A DNA stretch of 64,000 bases from NCBI RefSeq assembly GCF_001411555.2, contig NC_049916.1, forward strand, positions 25,810,558-25,874,557, read 5' to 3'. Below are positions 11,045-21,999 of this stretch, piece by piece. The stretch comes from Juglans regia. Lineage: Eukaryota > Streptophyta > Magnoliopsida > Fagales > Juglandaceae. The stretch's first letter is position 1. Every line of letters begins with the position of its first letter. The translations under genes were made by a program, and so were the position numbers. The notes beneath the pieces were generated by a model. It had not been told where the DNA came from. It saw nothing but the letters and a program-made list of their open reading frames with translations, and made no database searches.

Positions 11045-11925
11045 CTAATTATTTCAGCACGTTTTTGTTGGATTCAAAGCTTAAATAGATCTAAATATTT
11101 GTTAAATCTCATTAATTTTGTTTATGGGATGCTTTCTAACTGTAATGAGTTTTATTATGTACAAGTAAGTTTACGTACTAATCTGTGTATTAATGTTGTT
11201 GTCTTCATATTTTAAATTTAAATTAGCACTGTTTTTAATAAAATTTACTTTCTAACTAATCATATTGAATGGATGTGCATATTAATGCATAAAATTGCTT
11301 ATAATTAAATTTTTTCAGCTACAATATGATTAAAATTTGTTTGCATGTTCATAGATGTGACAGCTTTTGTGTGTGATGCGAGAAAGAGAGAAACAATAGC
11401 TATTTATGTACCAAAGGGTTTTAGTGCCCACATAATCCAAATGATTCTATTATTTTCAATATAGCATGATTTAGAGAGTTCAAAAATATAATTCCTATGT
11501 GGCCTATTTTTTAGGCATTTTCCTAATCTCATCAAACTTTTCAATGTTATAATTATATAACAAGATAAAACATTAACATAACGTAAAGTGTTGGTTGGCA
11601 AAACTGTTACTTAAATTCCTATAGTTTGTAACTTTACTTATCCACCAAACTTGTATAGATCTGTCACTTCTATAACTTGTATAGATTTATTTTAACTTGT
11701 ATAAATCTATTACCTATTTGAACTTTGTATGGATTTAAATTCTCATTTTGTTGTTCATTATGAAGTGATAGGTAGCTAAATAAGATCTAAAATTTACTAT
11801 CATATCTTATTTATATAAATTTATCCAATACTAACACTTATTACATATCATAATTATATATATTTATTAATAATAATTATCATATTTTTGCAAGTGGGCA
11901 CAGGGTGCGTGCCCTTACTACTTAC
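11045..11925. repeat. Non-coding edge of the second dimer repeat
   Basis: This is the copy of 850-1445, with about 200 bp of extra sequence near 11150-11320 and more near 11680-11840. It ends at the 'gtgcgtgccctta' landmark, immediately before the deletion that removed gene A'. Confidence 0.7.
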
Positions 11926-12130
11926 TAGTGTGTGGGGGTACTTAATACCATGTTGTCGTAATAGACCGCCCATGCTTTTAACTAAAGTAAAACCACCATG
12001 CTTTTCCTTTGTGGAAAACCTAGCAATGTAAAAGATGTACCATGTTCTGCCCTTCTTCTAGGAAAGCTTCCTTATTAAGGAATCTGTTGTTTTCAAGTCA
12101 CATGTATTGTTCGCAGATACGATGTGAGGA
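11926..12130 (-). pseudogene. Remnant of gene A': promoter and upstream sequence only
   Basis: In dimer 1 the landmark 'gcgtgccctttactac' is followed by about 560 bp that contain gene A. Here it runs straight into 'tgtgggggtacttaatacca', the sequence just around the gene A TATA box. The whole coding region has been deleted. The TATA box itself is damaged. The upstream 'cccatgcttttaactaaag' block is kept. Confidence 0.6.
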
Positions 12131-12149
12131 CATCACCTCTAAGTTGAAA

Positions 12150-13285
12150 GTCGGGATAAAATGAAAGTTTGTAAATTTAATAAATATTATTTTTTAATAT
12201 TATTATTATTTTAGAATTTAAAAAATTAAATTATTTATTATATTTTGTGTGAAAATTTTAAAAAATTGTAATAATTAAATTAGATTGAGATCATGAGATT
12301 GTATAAGATCAAATGCTATTTTTATCCGAATCCAGACACATAATCTGCTGGCCGTACAGATTTATTTTTTCATTATTTAAAAAATTGCATGTTAGAAATA
12401 AAGATAAATCTATTTGTAGGTGTATTTATTCAGAAACTTGCCACGTCATATATAAAATAAATAATAATTTTTTAACTTCTTTTATAAATACAAGAAATCT
12501 TATAAGAATTGATTTAATACCCAGTAAACTTTTTATCATAATTTTAGAATAATAGTCTCACGAATCAATTCAATAATATTTTATAAAAAAGTTAATTTTA
12601 TCAATAATCGAAAGAAATAAATGAACCAAGAACAATATTTTCATTTCCTTTTTAAAAAAATTGCCTATTAAAAGTGTCTTTATCTTTCTTTTCTTTTTCA
12701 AAAAGTGAAATACTTAACCATAAATAAATTATATAAAAATAAATATTACCTACTAAATTTCTAAATATCATAACTTTAAAATAATCGTCTTACGAATCAA
12801 TTCAATAATATTTTTTTAAAAAGTTAATTCCATGACCTATTAAAGCTAGCTATCTTTATCTTTCTTTTCTTTTTCAAAAAAGGAAATAATTAGTCACAAA
12901 AAAATATATAAAAATAAATATTAGCACTAAACTTCTAAATATCATAACTTTAGAATCATGTCACATGAATCAATTCAATAATATTTTATTACAAATTTAA
13001 TTCTATGAATAATTGAAAGATATATATGAACCAATAAAAATATATTTTCCCTTTTAAAAGAACTGCCTATTAAAGATAAATATGTCTTTATCTTTCTTTT
13101 CCTTTTCAAAAAAAGAAATACTTAACCATAAACAAATTACACAAAAATAAATATTACTCACTAAGCTTCTACATATCATAACTTAGAATAATCGTCTCAC
13201 GAATCAATTCAATAATTTTTTAAAAAATAAGTTAATTATATGAATAATCAAAAGAACTACATGAACCAATAACAAATTTTTAATC
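12150..13285. repeat. AT-rich irregular tandem repeat (unit A')
   Basis: This is the same array as 2225-3790 but shorter. It joins directly to block X at about 13285 without the intervening sequence found at 3790-4459, so unit A' also lost that part. Non-coding. Confidence 0.7.
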
Positions 13286-13600
13286 GCTTCTTTCCTAGAG
13301 CTTATGCAGTCATAATCGCTTCTTTAATTATTCTGCTCGCTACTTTATCTTTATTGTCCAGCTTTAAGAGGCCGGAATTGCTTGTTAAGCAAACTTTATT
13401 TCTAAGTTGCATCTTCAATGAAATATTTAGCATTAATGATAGTTTCAAGTGGCCGTTTTTGTTCTTTAAAATGGGCAAATATACTTTTATTTGTTTTTGC
13501 ATTTAGCTTTACACTTTTACTTATTTTTCTCGGCCTTCTCTTTTATATAGCTGCTACACAGTTGACAGTAGCATGCAAATCTATTCTCTACTTCTAAAAA
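13285..13600. other. Conserved block X, unit A' copy
   Basis: It is very close to 4485-4803 and keeps the same 66-codon minus frame (13302-13502). No start or promoter is evident, so it is listed only as a conserved block. Confidence 0.35.
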
Positions 13601-13663
13601 AATCAATTATATTAACTTAACTCTTAAGTTAATTCATCAGGCACTTTACAAAAATTATATAAA

Positions 13664-14444
13664 GAGAAATCCTTACAGCCGGTCTGGCTGGTTTTCACAC
13701 AAAACAGTCTGCCACTTATAAACTTACACGTATGCCTTCCACTGTATCTATCATAAACCATCAAACATCAGAAAATTAATTTGTTTGCACCCCCCTTCGA
13801 AGGAAATCCCTTGCACAGGCCTTCATCCCTCGCACCATACCATATACGATCCCGAATCGCACCCTCACCCCTCTTCCTCTTCGCAACCCCGAATCGCATC
13901 CCTTAGATCGAAGCTCAACCCGAGCACCCCCTTCGTCGAATCGCACTCACACCCCTCTTCATAACCCCAAATCACACCTGCACCCCCCTTCGCAACCCCG
14001 AATCGCATCCCCTAGGTCGAACTCAACCCAAGCACCCCCTTCGTCGAAGCTCAACTCGAAGGAAATCCCCACGAATCTGCGTCGGACCCCCTCTTCGTCG
14101 AAGCTCATCCCCAAAATTGGTATAACCATTTCTGGATTTCTCATTTGACAAATGGCTTGACTGGTTTGAATATAGAATCGCGTCGTGCTAGTGCAAGAGA
14201 GCGCTACAAATGCCTTCGAGTCGTCACGATACACGTCGGCGTCGGACTAAGGAAGGTGCACAGACTAGTGAAGCAGCGAACAGCCCGAATACTTTTCGGC
14301 GGTGCAAATGAGAAAGGAACTACCTTGATTCTTTGTGGTCTACCGTATTGCCCTTTGTGTATTTTTTTTTTTTTATGTGTCATTAGTTGATTGGAGGGCT
14401 ATTTTTGTGTAAAAAAATAGCCGGACTGTTGGGAAGCAGCTCTG
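13664..14444. mobile_element. MULE-like non-autonomous element with GC-rich cargo (copy 2)
   Basis: This is the same insertion as 4872-5704 at the same site, flanked by TTATATAAA (13655-13663) and TTATACAAA (14445-14453). It lacks part of the C-rich repeat and is 781 bp long. Its presence only in units A and A' shows that it predates the dimer duplication. Confidence 0.6.
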
Positions 14445-14796
14445 TTATACAAACCCTTATTGATAATATATATACGTTTGCCCTCCTTTGTTAATAGCTT
14501 GATGGGAGAAAAACAAAATACCAAAAAATGAAACAGAGAAGATGAGAAAATAACCGGAAGAGATTAGAACGCGATGCATCTCAAAACTCCATTTATAATA
14601 TAAATATATATATATGTATGTATGTGCACGCGCGCGCACGAGAGGGGTGGGGGATGGTGGTTGCATACTATTTTACATACAATTAAAAGGAAAAGTAATC
14701 ATTCAAACTAAATGAAATCCATAATATATAGGAAATATTAATATTTCAAGCAGAAAACACATAAAGCAAGCAGCAGCTAGCACTAGTCTATGTCAT

Positions 14797-15189
14797 ATGT
14801 TTTCACTTCTTATGACGAAGCTCTCGAAAGTAGCGTCTGGGGTTCCCTTCAAAGCCAGCTTTAAAGTTGTGTTTGGATGTTGAATTGAGTTGAGTTGAGA
14901 TGATTAAATATTGTTAAAATATTATTTTTTAATATTATTATCATTTTAGAATTTGAAAAAGTTAAATTATTTATTATATTTTGTATTGAGATTTGAAAAA
15001 TTTGTAATGATGAGTTGAGATGAGTTTAGAATCCAAGCGAAGCAAAATGCGAGTGCCTTTCCTTCCTGGGGCTTTCATCGTTTTCCCTTTCGCAGTTGCC
15101 CCTAGCAGCCCTGAGGCTACAGTTGATAGCAGAGCAATCGCACCAACCGCTAGCACAACCATACCTGTCGCTACTGCACCAGCCACCAT
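14797..15189 (-). pseudogene. Gene D: sister of gene B, interrupted by a MITE
   Basis: From the ATG at 15189 the frame matches gene B closely through the hydrophobic segment (VVLAVGAIALLSTVASGLLG) and KAPGRKGTRIL. It then enters an inserted element and stops at 14974, giving a 71-residue chimeric reading. The remaining coding part (module end, 14797-14865) lies beyond the insertion and is no longer in frame. The promoter is intact. Either the gene is dead or it makes a protein with a new tail. The N-terminal hydrophobic half is still fully encoded. Confidence 0.65.
14866..15043. mobile_element. MITE in gene D
   Basis: This 178-bp AT-rich insertion starts GTTGTGTTTGGATGTTGAAT and ends GAATCCAAGCGAAGC, with repeated 'gagttgagttgaga'. 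The ends are weakly inverted (TTGGAT in both). Gene B has no such sequence at the same place. A truncated relative sits at 23061-23228, and diverged ones at about 2225, 6545 and 12150. Confidence 0.7.
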
Positions 15190-15269
15190 TTTCACCCAAT
15201 TATGCGTTCTTCCGAATTAATTTCTGGCCCTTTGACACAGACGATGAAAAACACCAAGATTATGGTGGT

Positions 15270-15327
15270 ACTTATACTATGTTGTCATAGATAAACCGCC
15301 CATGCTTTTAACTAAAGTAAAACCGCC
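15270..15327 (-). promoter_or_regulatory. Gene D promoter: TATA-like box and two AACCGCC elements
   Basis: TATAAGT (minus) lies at 15270-15276, with AACCGCC (+ view) at 15294-15300 and 15321-15327, as at gene A. The hAT insertion starts only 55 bp further upstream. Confidence 0.55.
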
Positions 15328-15630
15328 ATGCTTTTCCTTTGTGGAAAACCTAGTAATGCAAAAGATGTACCATGTTCTGCCTAAGACTGTTCATCCGGGC
15401 CGGGTTTTTTCCCGGCCCGGTCCGGAACCCGGATAACCGGATTCCGATTACGGGTTCCGGCCCGGAATACACCCGGGCCGGTACCCGCTTTTTAAAACCC
15501 GGGCCCATCCGGCCCGGATGCAGTTTTGACACCCGGATACCGGTTTTAAACCCGGTACCCGGGTTTACACATAAAAAGCCTAAAACCATCGAAAGGAAAA
15601 CCCTAGCGCCCCCCCCTTCCGAATCACACT

Positions 15631-15633
<3 letters not shown>

Positions 15634-15703
<70 letters not shown>
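15634..15703. repeat. (CT)n microsatellite in the outer hAT
   Basis: This is about 70 bp of uninterrupted CT, within a pyrimidine-rich leader-like stretch (15590-15900). Long frames across it on either strand are low-complexity artefacts. Confidence 0.9.
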
Positions 15704-15706
<3 letters not shown>

Positions 15707-15899
15707 CCCCTCCTCTGTGAAGAGCGATGCCCTATGCCTCCATCCCCCCGATTCATTTCTCTCATCTCCTCTCTCTCTCGCTCTGCTCTGTGCCTGCGTC
15801 TACGTCTGGGTCTGCTTCTACGTCTACTTCTGCGATGCCCTAGTCCCTCCCGAAATCACTCTCTCATCTACTCTATCTCTCTCTCTGCTATCTGTGATG

Positions 15900-17517
15900 T
15901 CGAACGGTGGAAGTGCTTGAGCTTGGGATCCAAGAGATTAGAACGGATTTCTGTTTGGGTATGTTTTCTTTCTCCCCCCCTCTGTTTTCTTCTCTGTTTT
16001 GTTGATTTTGGGTTTTTTTTTTGTTGAGAATGTTTGAATGTTTGAGTATTTTTATGGTAGATCTGTTTGAATGTTTGAGGAGTATCTGTTTAGATCTATT
16101 TAGCTGCAAAATGCTAGAGCCGTGGGTTATTATTATTTGGAAGATCTGTTATATCTGATAACATATATATATGTAATGAAGATTTGTTATTATTTGGAAG
16201 AAATGGTTTTTAAAATGTTGTATCTTTGATTTTTCTAGATTTTTTTTTTTTTTAAATTAGTTGTGTTCTGAGTGGAGTTTGGAAAAAAAAATTGGAGCCT
16301 TCGGGTTCCAAAATATTTTTAGGAAAAGTTTGATGGTGATGATGATGATGATTCCTTTGAGGATCTAGACTCAGGCCCTTGTGATGATTACTGTGTGGTA
16401 TTTAAGCACCCGAGATTTTTATCCTTAGGATTACTTAGTATGGGGTATGTACTAGACATTATTGCACTCTCCCTCTGCATTCTAGAATCTGCACATTGAT
16501 TAGTAAATGGATAATAGTCCAGATGTGAATCCAACATGGTTTGGTTTCCATTCTATTGGATTCACGGTTTGGTTTCCATTCTATTGTATGAGCATCATAG
16601 GCAACTATTGAGAAAACAAGGACATGGCACTTGTTGTTTCGTTGTTCTTCTGCATATCCTGCTACAGGTTTTCCTACCATACCTTTACCTTAATGCATAT
16701 ATTGATGTTGAACTCTAAAGACTTCGATCATATATAGTTTGGAAGAAAATGGCTTGTAGTTAGTGCAAGCCACAGCCTCAGCAAACTCCTCTTTGATCTT
16801 AAATGAGGAGCTAGAGAAACTATATATACATTAATGTTGATGAGAGTTGCATGGCCTTTCAGTTTTATATTGGCATGCACTATAAGTGGTTAATGCTTAA
16901 TATATACAAAGTGAACATGCACTATGTTGTTATTAGGTTAATTAAGATAGTTATTAGGTACATATATGTTTTCTCAAATTTAAAAAACTAGAAAGTTGGG
17001 CAAGATTTTTATTGTATGTTCTTGTTTATTAATTTTGCTAAGAGAAGTGGCTGTCTATGGATATGTATTTGAATGAAAACTCTACAAAATATTTGTTAGT
17101 GTGGGTGTATTTGGAAAAAAAAAAAAAAGAATCCATTCTCATCATAATATTTAATTTATTAAGTGGAATTTGTCTTAATCCTTGTATATAATCTTTGTTC
17201 AAAACTATGTTTTGCAGGATCTCTCAGTCTAATTACTTGAAGTTGTTGCTATTTGGTGGGAGATTAAATCATTGATGGACATGTTACTGATTTTGCAATT
17301 CATACATTGTAATTTTGTATATTGTAATGTAACGTATAAATATCAAATAATGTAATATGTAATGTATTGTATTGTGATGCATGCATGGATGAATTTATGC
17401 ATTTAGTATTTAGAACACAATATACTATCCAACTTGACTTTAAAAAAAATAAAGGCTTTTGAATAAAAAATAATTATGGTTTGAAGTTGTGTTTTGCTAA
17501 TTGAGCTTTTAGAACAC
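15900..17517. other. Interior of the outer hAT, no intact gene
   Basis: A short ATG frame near 15898 (MSNGGSA then stop) follows the pyrimidine-rich leader and could be the start of a deleted transposase exon. A 'ttttgcag' acceptor-like site near 17218 precedes a short frame. The rest is AT-rich with no long frame. The layout fits an internally deleted hAT that keeps gene ends but no catalytic region, which is inference. Confidence 0.4.
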
Positions 17518-17544
17518 AAATATCTAGGGCTGAGCAAAAAGTTG

Positions 17545-19460
17545 TGTTTTGCTAATATCACTACTAGTATAACTAATATTAATACTAATACTAATATATA
17601 GTTATATTAAATTAAAATCATTATAGCAAGTACTAATATATAATTATTCTAATCACTACAACTAATTCTAATACTAATATAGACTATAGTTATAACTTGT
17701 AGTATCATAATTATACTAAATCACTATAACTTATACTAATATAGTTATACTAAATGACTATAAGTTATAACTATAACTATATATATTATATAGTATTAAT
17801 ATCAATATTAGTATAATATATAGTATTAATAATAACTAATAGTCTAATACTAATATAACTATTAATATAACTAATATCACTACTAGTATAACTAATACAC
17901 AATAATACGTAATATATAGTTATACCAAATTAAAATCATTATAGTAAAATACCAATATATATAGTTGGCTCTAACTCAATACAACCAATTCCCAATACCA
18001 ATACAGACCAGGCTATAACTCTTGTAGTATCATACCATATACCAAATCACTCATAACTTTCATACTAATATAAAGTTATGTCAAATGATTATAAAGTTGA
18101 ACTATAACCATATATATTATATAGTATTAATATCACTAATTAGTATAATATATAGTATTAATAATAACTAATAGTTCACTAATATAACTATTAGTATAAC
18201 TACATTACTACTAGCATAACCACATAATACTAATACCAATATACAGTTATACTTCAAATAAAACTTAAAGCAAATACTAATATATAGTCATTCAATCACC
18301 ACAACCAATTCCCTACCTAATACAGACCATATAAATAAGCAACTCTGCAGCAATTACAATTATACCAAATCACTATAATCCTCAAGCAATTAACATAGTT
18401 AAGCAACAAATGACTATAAGTTATAACTATAACTATATATATTATATAGTATTAATATCACTATTAGTATAATATATAGTATTAATAATAACTAATAGTC
18501 TAATACTAATATAACTATTAGTATAACTATTAGTATAACTAATATCACTACTAGTATAACTAATATTAATACTAATACTAATATACTAATACTATTATAT
18601 AGTTATACTAAATTAAAATCATTATAGCAAATACTAATATATAGTTATTCTAATCACTACAACTAATTCTAATACTAATATAGACTATAGTTATAACTTG
18701 TAGTATCATAATTATACTAAATCACTATAACTTATACTAATATAGTTATACTAAATGATTATAAGTTATAACTATAACTATATATATTATATAGTATTAA
18801 TATCACTATTAGTATAATATATAGTATTAATAATAACTAATAGTCTAATACTAATATCACTACTAGTATAACTAATATTAATACTAATACTAATATACTA
18901 ATACTATTATATAGTTATACTAAATTAAAATCATTATAACAAATACTAATATATAATTATTCTAATCACTACAACTAATTCTAATACTAATATAGACTAT
19001 AGTTATAACTTGTAGTATCATAATTATACTAAATCACTATAACTTATACTAATATAGTTATACTAAATGACTATAAGTTATAACTATAACTATATATATT
19101 ATATAGTATTAATATCACTATTAGTATAATATATAGTATTAATAATAACTAATAGTCTAATACTAATATAACTATTAGTATAACTATTAGTATAACTAAT
19201 ATCACTACTAGTATAACTAATATTAATACTAATACTATTATATAGTTATACTAAATTAAAATCATTATAGCAAATACTAATATATAGTTATTCTAATCAC
19301 TACAACTAATTCTAAATTCTTATACTAATATAGTTATACTAAATGACTATAACTATAACTATATATATTATATAGTATTAATATCACTATTAGTATAATA
19401 TATAGTATTAATAATAACTAATAGTCTAATACTAATATAACTATTAGTATAACTAAATCC
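17545..19460. repeat. AT-rich tandem array inside the inner hAT, period about 310-345 bp
   Basis: The landmark 'atcactactagtataactaa' recurs near 17558, 17877, 18203 (degenerate), 18545, 18857 and 19203. That gives about six units of ACTAAT/TATAGT-rich sequence. The second copy has five (51785-53370). Bases 17925-18415 are noisy compared with other units. Confidence 0.85.
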
Positions 19461-19644
19461 CTATATAATAATATATATCATATATTTTTTTTATGAATCT
19501 TCATATATATATATATATAATATAAAATAGATTCATATTAATTAGTATATAATGTATATTAGTATATTACTATAGTAACTATTCATTATAAAAATTTAAA
19601 AAAATAAAAAAATAAAAAAATTATTCATTTATCATTACAGCAAA

Positions 19645-19990
19645 AACGGCGTCGTTGGATACTGGGAGGGTATTGATTCATTGAATTTAGAATTAGGTCT
19701 GCAGTCCCTCTCTCTCGCGCAAGTCACCCGGTCCCTCTCTCTCGCGCAGGCTCGCAGCGCCGCAGCCCTCTCGGCTCTCTCGCGGCCTCGCCAGTCGCCC
19801 TCTCTCTCGCGCAGCGCCGCAGCCGGCGCATCTCTGTCGCGCAACCCCTCTCTCGCAGAACCCCTCTCTCGCGCAACCCCTCTCTCGCGCAGCTTCTCCC
19901 TCGCACGGCCCGAATCGCAGAGCCCCTCTCTCGCCGTCTCGTGCAACCCTCCTCTCACGGAGTCACGCAGGCCGCAGCTCCTCTTGGTAA
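19645..19990 (+). promoter_or_regulatory. CpG-rich leader of the decayed inner-hAT gene
   Basis: Dense CCCTCTCTCGCGCA repeats make a CpG-rich island in AT-rich DNA. It ends at CTCTTG|GTAACC, a possible splice donor. The equivalent acceptor could be the 'gtgttag' just before the ATG at 20594. Both strands are open through it because of the repeats, so the frames are not evidence of a protein. Confidence 0.4.
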
Positions 19991-20260
19991 CCGATTACCC
20001 AAATCCATCTCTGTTCTTTAATCAAATTTTTGAGGTTGATAATGTTGATTTTTTCGAATCTTTGAGGTTGATAATGTTGATTTTTGTTGATTCTATAATT
20101 AATTCCTAACTGTACGAATAGTCTGATGTAGAAGGATTTGAACATGGAAAGCTAAAGAGGTTGCAGTGATTCTGATTTTGATGTGTTTAATTTCATTCTA
20201 TAAATGATAGTTTTATTTGTATTAGGCAAACAACATCTTGGTTGTTTTAGTGATTATAAC

Positions 20261-20476
20261 CGATTATATGTGATATATTTGGCTGTTTTAGTGATTATAT
20301 GTAACCGATTATATGTAATTTTTGATGTTGTTTTCTCAAATATATTTGGCTGTTTTAGTGATTGTAACCGATTATATGTGATATATTTGGCTGTTTTAGT
20401 GATTATATGTAACCGATTATATGTAATTTTTGATGTTGTTTTCTCAAATATATTTGGCTGTTTTAGTGATTGTAAA
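20261..20476. repeat. Two 108-bp tandem repeats
   Basis: The block starting 'cgattatatgtgatatattt' and ending 'gattgtaac' is present twice in a row (period 108). It lies in the presumed leader intron of the hAT gene and is exactly conserved at 54183-54398. Confidence 0.8.
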
Positions 20477-20593
20477 ACATCCACAAGTTGAGTTAATGAG
20501 TTTGTATTATGCTTTTGGGGCTGTGTTTGGCTGTTTTAGTGATTGTCTTAACCGTATTATTTTATTTGTTTGTTGTGTGTTAGTTCTTAAATC

Positions 20594-20764
20594 ATGAATA
20601 TAGAAGGCAGAAACACGTCTACATCCACAGCTGCATCTTCTCCTGGCATCCCTGAACAGCCTATTGATGCTCCTTGTCTCATGGTTGAAGAGTCCACCGG
20701 ACCAATAGAATCACTGGTATGGCCAACTTACTTCGTGAAGATGATTGACAATTTGACATATTGA
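20594..20764 (+). pseudogene. N-terminal exon remnant of a hAT transposase-like gene
   Basis: A 56-codon frame opens MNIEGRNTSTSTAASS and continues with a Pro/Ser/Glu-rich stretch like the disordered N-termini of plant Ac-type transposases. The BED finger and catalytic core are absent. GAATCACTG|GTATGG (about 20716) looks like a splice donor and 'ttttttttcag' at 20973-20982 like an acceptor. Splicing would join ESL to AHLESWKLEH and stop within 16 codons. It is probably what is left after internal deletion. The assignment rests on style and position, not on a domain. Confidence 0.4.
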
Positions 20765-21999
20765 GCCTTTGAGGTTTGAGCTACTATCCAAAATACTAAA
20801 TGCTTCATGCTAAATTCTGTTTACTTTTCAAAGACAACTATGCTATCTACTTCTACTTTATTTATACCATTGGTCCATATATATTTAAGTTTCCGAGACC
20901 TTACTTCTACTTTGTTTATTTTTCATATGATATTAAAGTTGGGTTGTTTTTCTTACTAATATTTTCATTTTTTTTTTCAGGCACATCTTGAAAGTTGGAA
21001 GTTGGAACATTTGGAAATTTGTAACATTTAATATATTTTGGTTCATTTGTTGGGCATTTAGAATATTGTAATTTGGAAGCTTGTAATTTATTTTATTTTG
21101 GTGCATTTGAAAGTTTGTAATTAAATATTTAAATGTTGTTGGAACATTTATTTTGGTTGGCTCTTAGAACATTTTGGATTTCTTTTTTGTTAAATATGTG
21201 ATGGATGATGGATGGTAGGTGTGATATGTGGATGTTTATTGAAGTGATTAGTATTTAGTTGGATGTGGATATGAGGATATGGATGATGGATGATGTGGAT
21301 ATCAGTAAGTTTGGCCCTTTGAAATAGGTGTGATATGCAGGTTTTTGTTTGCATGTTCTTTTAGTATAATGATAACATTAGATTGATATTGCATGTATGT
21401 CCAGGTTTTCTATTTAGTTTAGATTGTAATATTGAGAAAGTTGAAATTTGAAAGCCCACAAATTTTTTTTTTTTTTAAAAAAGTGGGTCAAATATGAAGT
21501 TAAAAAAGACAAAAAAATAAAATAAAAAAATCCGACTCCGCTCCGACAAGTCGGAGTCTGAGTCGGAGCGGATTATGTACATTGCGGAGTCGGAGTCGGA
21601 GGTCGGATTCGACCTCCGACAAAGTCGGAGTCGGAGTCGGAGGTTGGGCCCTCCGACTCCGAATCAATCGGTGCTCAGCCCTACTGAAATATCTTTAATC
21701 AAATAAAGGCTTTTATTGGAAAAAAAAAAAAAAAAAAAATCCGGGTACAATCCGGAACCCGGATTTCCGGGTTTCAAAAATCCGGATCTATCCGGGTTCC
21801 GGCCCGGGTCTGACCCGGATCAATCCGGTCCGAATACCGGCCCGGGTTTGAAATCCGGGTTCCGGTCCGGGTATACCCAGATTCCCGGGTCGGAACCCAG
21901 ATGAACACCCCTAGTTCTGCCCTTCTTCTAGGATGGGCTTCCTTATTAAGGAAGCTGCAGTTTTCAAGTCACATGTATTATGTATAGTTCGCAGATACT

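Larger units (their letters stand above)
17526..21682. mobile_element. Inner hAT element nested in the outer hAT (copy 1, left end rearranged)
   Basis: Ends are AGGGCTGAGC and, complemented, the same 10 bases at 21673-21682. The 8-mer AAATATCT occurs immediately left (17518-17525) and four bases right of the end (21687-21694), a probable TSD. The right subterminal region (21530-21665) is full of CTCCGACT/AGTCGGAG repeats. The equivalent left region, about 270 bp in the 51.4-kb copy, is missing here. After 'gagcaaaa' the sequence repeats 17 bases of the flank and enters the tandem array. Confidence 0.75.
15382..21913. mobile_element. Outer hAT element, 6.5 kb including a nested hAT
   Basis: The 8-bp target-site duplication GTTCTGCC flanks it (15374-15381 and 21914-21921). 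The undisturbed site at about 6424 has a single copy. Left end TAAGACTGTTCATCC; right end, complemented, TAGGGGTGTTCATC. Both ends are packed with CCGG/CCCGGGTT-type subterminal repeats (15395-15565 and 21740-21900), typical of hAT transposase-binding regions. No intact transposase is visible, so the element is non-autonomous. It contains a (CT)n run and a second hAT. Confidence 0.85.

Noticed and set aside
15372..15920. A 182-codon frame with a long Ser-Leu run
   Set aside because: It runs through the hAT terminus and a (CT)n microsatellite.
17545..19460. A CRISPR-like or satellite reading of the regular AT-rich units
   Set aside because: Units are about 330 bp without spacers and lie inside a hAT element; this is a plant genome.
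19635..20109. Long frames on both strands in the CTCTCGCGC region, and the twins at 53557-54031
   Set aside because: Low-complexity repeat of arginine/serine codons in a CpG-rich leader; no domain.
20204..20491. Frames of 95 and 76 codons on opposite strands
   Set aside because: They are produced by the two 108-bp tandem repeats in a presumed intron.
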